Part shown: in pieces, positions 44,735 to 47,131 of the stretch
Layout: the number at the start of each line of letters is the position of its first letter
Numbering within the stretch: position 1 is the first letter of the stretch
Origin: Gammaproteobacteria bacterium
GTDB lineage: Bacteria > Pseudomonadota > Gammaproteobacteria > Steroidobacterales > PWYM01
Assembly (NCBI GenBank): GCA_020832005.1
Contig: JAFIFN010000013.1
Coordinates: 1-47,131, forward strand
Direction: 5' to 3'
DNA: 47,131 nucleotides
Position numbers and translations under genes: made by a program
The notes under the pieces: generated by a model
What the model saw: the letters and a program-made list of their open reading frames with translations, nothing else
What the model was told of the DNA's origin: nothing
The model's database searches: none

Positions 44735-47131
44735 ATGAAAAGAATGCTGATGAATGCAACTCAGCAGGAAGAGTTGCGAGTGGCCATGGTCGATGGCCAG
44801 AAGCTCTACGACCTCGATATCGAGGTGCCGTCCAGGGAACAGAAAAAGGCCAATATTTATAAGGGCCGTATTACCCGGATAGAACCCAGCCTCGAGGCTG
44901 CCTTCATTGACTATGGCGCAGAGCGTCATGGCTTTCTGCCGCTGAAGGAAATCTCCCCCGAATACTACGTGCGCCAGCCGGACAACGGCGACCGCGTCAA
45001 CATCCGCGATGTATTGCGCGAAGGCCAGGACATCGTTGTCCAGGTCGAGAAGGAAGAACGTGGCAACAAGGGGGCGGCGCTGACCACCTATGTCAGCCTC
45101 GCCGGGCGCTTCCTGGTGCTGATGCCGAACAACCCGAAAGCCGGTGGCGTGTCGCGCAGAATCACCGGTGAAGATCGCGACATCATCCGCGAGTCGATGG
45201 CGGAACTCGCCGTGCCGGAAGGCATGGGTGCCATCGTGCGCACCGCGGGCGTGGGTCGCAGTCCAGAAGAGCTGCAGTGGGATCTCGACTACCTGCTGTC
45301 CGTCTGGGAAGCCGTCAAGCAGGTCGTAGTCTCACGGCCGTCGCCTTTCCTGATCTATCAGGAAAGCAAGGCCATCCTGCGTGCGCTGCGTGATTACCTG
45401 ACCAACGACGTCGGCGAGATCCTCATCGACAACCTGGCCGTCTACGAAGAGGCCCGGGAGTTCATGGAACGGGTCATGCCGCACAATCTGCGCAAGCTCA
45501 AGCACTACGACGATGAGACGGTGCCGCTGTTTACGCGCTACCAGATCGAAAGCCAGATTGAATCGGCGTTTTCGCACACGGTCACGTTGCCTTCGGGCGG
45601 TGCCATCGTCATCGATCACACCGAGGCGCTGGTGTCGATCGACATCAACTCGGCGCGTGCCACCAAGGGCGGTGACATCGAAGCCACTGCGCTGAACACC
45701 AATCTTGAGGCTGCAGACGAGATCGCCCGTCAGCTGCGCCTGCGCGACATCGGCGGCCTGATCGTGATCGATTTCATCGACATGACGCCGGCCAAGCACC
45801 AGCGCGACGTCGAGAACCGGCTGCGCGATGCGGTGAAGATGGATCGCGCGCGTATCCAGATCGGACGCATCTCGCGCTTCGGCCTGCTGGAGATGTCGCG
45901 CCAGCGGCTACGACCATCGCTGGATGAGTCAACGCATACCGTCTGCCCGCGCTGCAATGGCAGCGGTTCGATCCGCGGCGTCGAGTCGCTGGCACTGGCC
46001 ATCCTGCGCCTGATGGGCGAGGAGGCACGCAAGGACCGCACAGCCAAGGTCATTGCCCAGCTGCCGGTCGACGTGGCGACCTACCTGCTCAATGAAAAGC
46101 GCGAGTGGGTCAACAACATCGAAACCGGCAATACCGTGCGCATCATCCTCGTGGCCAATCCGGATCTCGAAACGCCGGCCTACGCCATCAGGCGCGTACG
46201 CGATGACGAGATGGAACTGCCGGAGAACGCGGTGACCAGTTACCAGATGGTCACGCCGGCCGAAGACATCACGGAACAATATCTGGCCAGTACCCAGGCA
46301 CCCAGGATCGAGCAGCCGGCAATCAGCGGCCTGGTGCCGAGCAGCCCCGCACCTGCGCCCTCTGCGCCACGCCGCGCGGCCGCCAGTGAAGACGCCGACA
46401 CGCCCGAGCCCAAAGCGACGGGCGGGAGTTTCTGGGGCTGGCTGTCGGGGCTGTTCGGTAGTGCCGACGAAAAGGCTGCGCCTGAAGATGCCGGAAAATC
46501 CGCTCGAAGCCCGGCGCGCTCGCGTACCCGCGACCGTGGTCGCGAGGACGACGGCGGTCGCAAGGGTGGTCGTGGTGCCCGCCGCGGCGAGAGCGCCGAA
46601 GGGCGGACCGGACAGGGACGCAGTCAACAGCCCCGCCGGGGACGCCGTAATGGCGCCGATGAAGCCACCTCTACCAAGCCATCCGAGGAGCCGCGCCGCG
46701 GCCGCAGGGGCGAAAAGTCCCGCGGCAGCGACGAAGCCCAGCAGCGCAGCGATGAACGGCCGCGCAAGGAACCGAGCAGCGAAGAGCAGAAGGCGCCACC
46801 AGCGGCTGCTGCGCAGAACTCGGACGCTCAACCCACGGGGGGCGATCAGGACGGTGGCCAGGGCACATCACGTCGCCGCGGTCGCCGGCGCAGGCGTGGC
46901 GGTCGTGGCGGACGTGGCGGCGCTGCTGAGAGCAACACGGCAGATGGCGAGAACCAGTCCGCTGAGGCCAGCCCGCAGGAAGAAAAGTCGGGCACTGCCG
47001 ATACGCCGAAGCAGGCCGATACGCCGAAGCAGGCTGATACGCCGAAGCAGGCTGATGCGCCGAAGCAGGCTGATGCGCCGAAGCAGGCTGATGTGCCGAA
47101 GCAGGCTGATGTGCCGAAGCAGGCTGATGTG
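44735..47131 (+). CDS. rne: ribonuclease E (3' end beyond window)
   Basis: [73 protein letters not shown]; Zn-link CPRCNGSG; Arg-rich tail; no stop before window end, hence absent from ORF track. Confidence 0.97.
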   Translation, partial: MKRMLMNATQQEELRVAMVDGQKLYDLDIEVPSREQKKANIYKGRITRIEPSLEAAFIDYGAERHGFLPLKEISPEYYVRQPDNGDRVNIRDVLREGQDIVVQVEKEERGNKGAALTTYVSLAGRFLVLMPNNPKAGGVSRRITGEDRDIIRESMAELAVPEGMGAIVRTAGVGRSPEELQWDLDYLLSVWEAVKQVVVSRPSPFLIYQESKAILRALRDYLTNDVGEILIDNLAVYEEAREFMERVMPHNLRKLKHYDDETVPLFTRYQIESQIESAFSHTVTLPSGGAIVIDHTEALVSIDINSARATKGGDIEATALNTNLEAADEIARQLRLRDIGGLIVIDFIDMTPAKHQRDVENRLRDAVKMDRARIQIGRISRFGLLEMSRQRLRPSLDESTHTVCPRCNGSGSIRGVESLALAILRLMGEEARKDRTAKVIAQLPVDVATYLLNEKREWVNNIETGNTVRIILVANPDLETPAYAIRRVRDDEMELPENAVTSYQMVTPAEDITEQYLASTQAPRIEQPAISGLVPSSPAPAPSAPRRAAASEDADTPEPKATGGSFWGWLSGLFGSADEKAAPEDAGKSARSPARSRTRDRGREDDGGRKGGRGARRGESAEGRTGQGRSQQPRRGRRNGADEATSTKPSEEPRRGRRGEKSRGSDEAQQRSDERPRKEPSSEEQKAPPAAAAQNSDAQPTGGDQDGGQGTSRRRGRRRRRGGRGGRGGAAESNTADGENQSAEASPQEEKSGTADTPKQADTPKQADTPKQADAPKQADAPKQADVPKQADVPKQADV
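46997..47131 (+). repeat. in-frame 18-bp tandem repeat in rne tail
   Basis: GCCGATACGCCGAAGCAG-type units, seven complete plus a partial eighth, encoding AD(T/A/V)PKQ. Confidence 0.97.

Noticed and set aside
44487-44759. Minus-strand ORF across the rne leader
   Set aside because: Reminiscent of doubtful antisense ORFs over the E. coli rne leader; no domain or convincing start, so not called.
45929-46831. 300-aa minus-strand ORF with Ala/Leu-rich hydrophobic N-terminus
   Set aside because: Antisense of the Arg-rich rne tail, which naturally yields Ala/Pro/Leu-rich reverse frames.

Overview
High-GC window with strongly gammaproteobacterial gene content, almost entirely coding and mostly conserved core genome. 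Left to right: start of an alpha/beta-hydrolase gene (minus, runs off the left edge); modABC with a divergent ModE-HTH gene and a ModE-type operator; DUF502 protein; a 4-bp-overlapping three-gene unit (beta-lactamase-family serine hydrolase plus two exported YCII-like paralogues); FAD-linked oxidase; a compositionally distinct MFS transporter; a Na+/solute symporter with its DUF4212 partner; tRNA-Ser(UGA); Bax-inhibitor-1/YccA protein; serS-rarA-vanZ-lolA-ftsK; trxB, GNAT/DUF482, aat, infA; clpA-clpS; gspCDEF without gspG onwards; a very acidic PA3496-like ORF; an SOS mutagenesis operon lexA-imuA-imuB-dnaE2 with two LexA boxes; an Lpp-like alanine-zipper lipoprotein next to an L,D-transpeptidase; fabH-plsX-rpmF-yceD-maf-HDOD-rluC; and rne, which runs off the right edge inside an 18-bp coding tandem repeat. 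No CRISPR array, prophage, transposase or rRNA was seen. The best candidates for something undescribed are the serine hydrolase/YCII/YCII envelope operon, the long stem-loop plus palindrome upstream of the Lpp-like gene, the GspE that lacks its zinc-binding cysteines, and the ordered variant gradient in the rne repeat. All calls are by reading protein motifs and DNA by eye; no searches were run.
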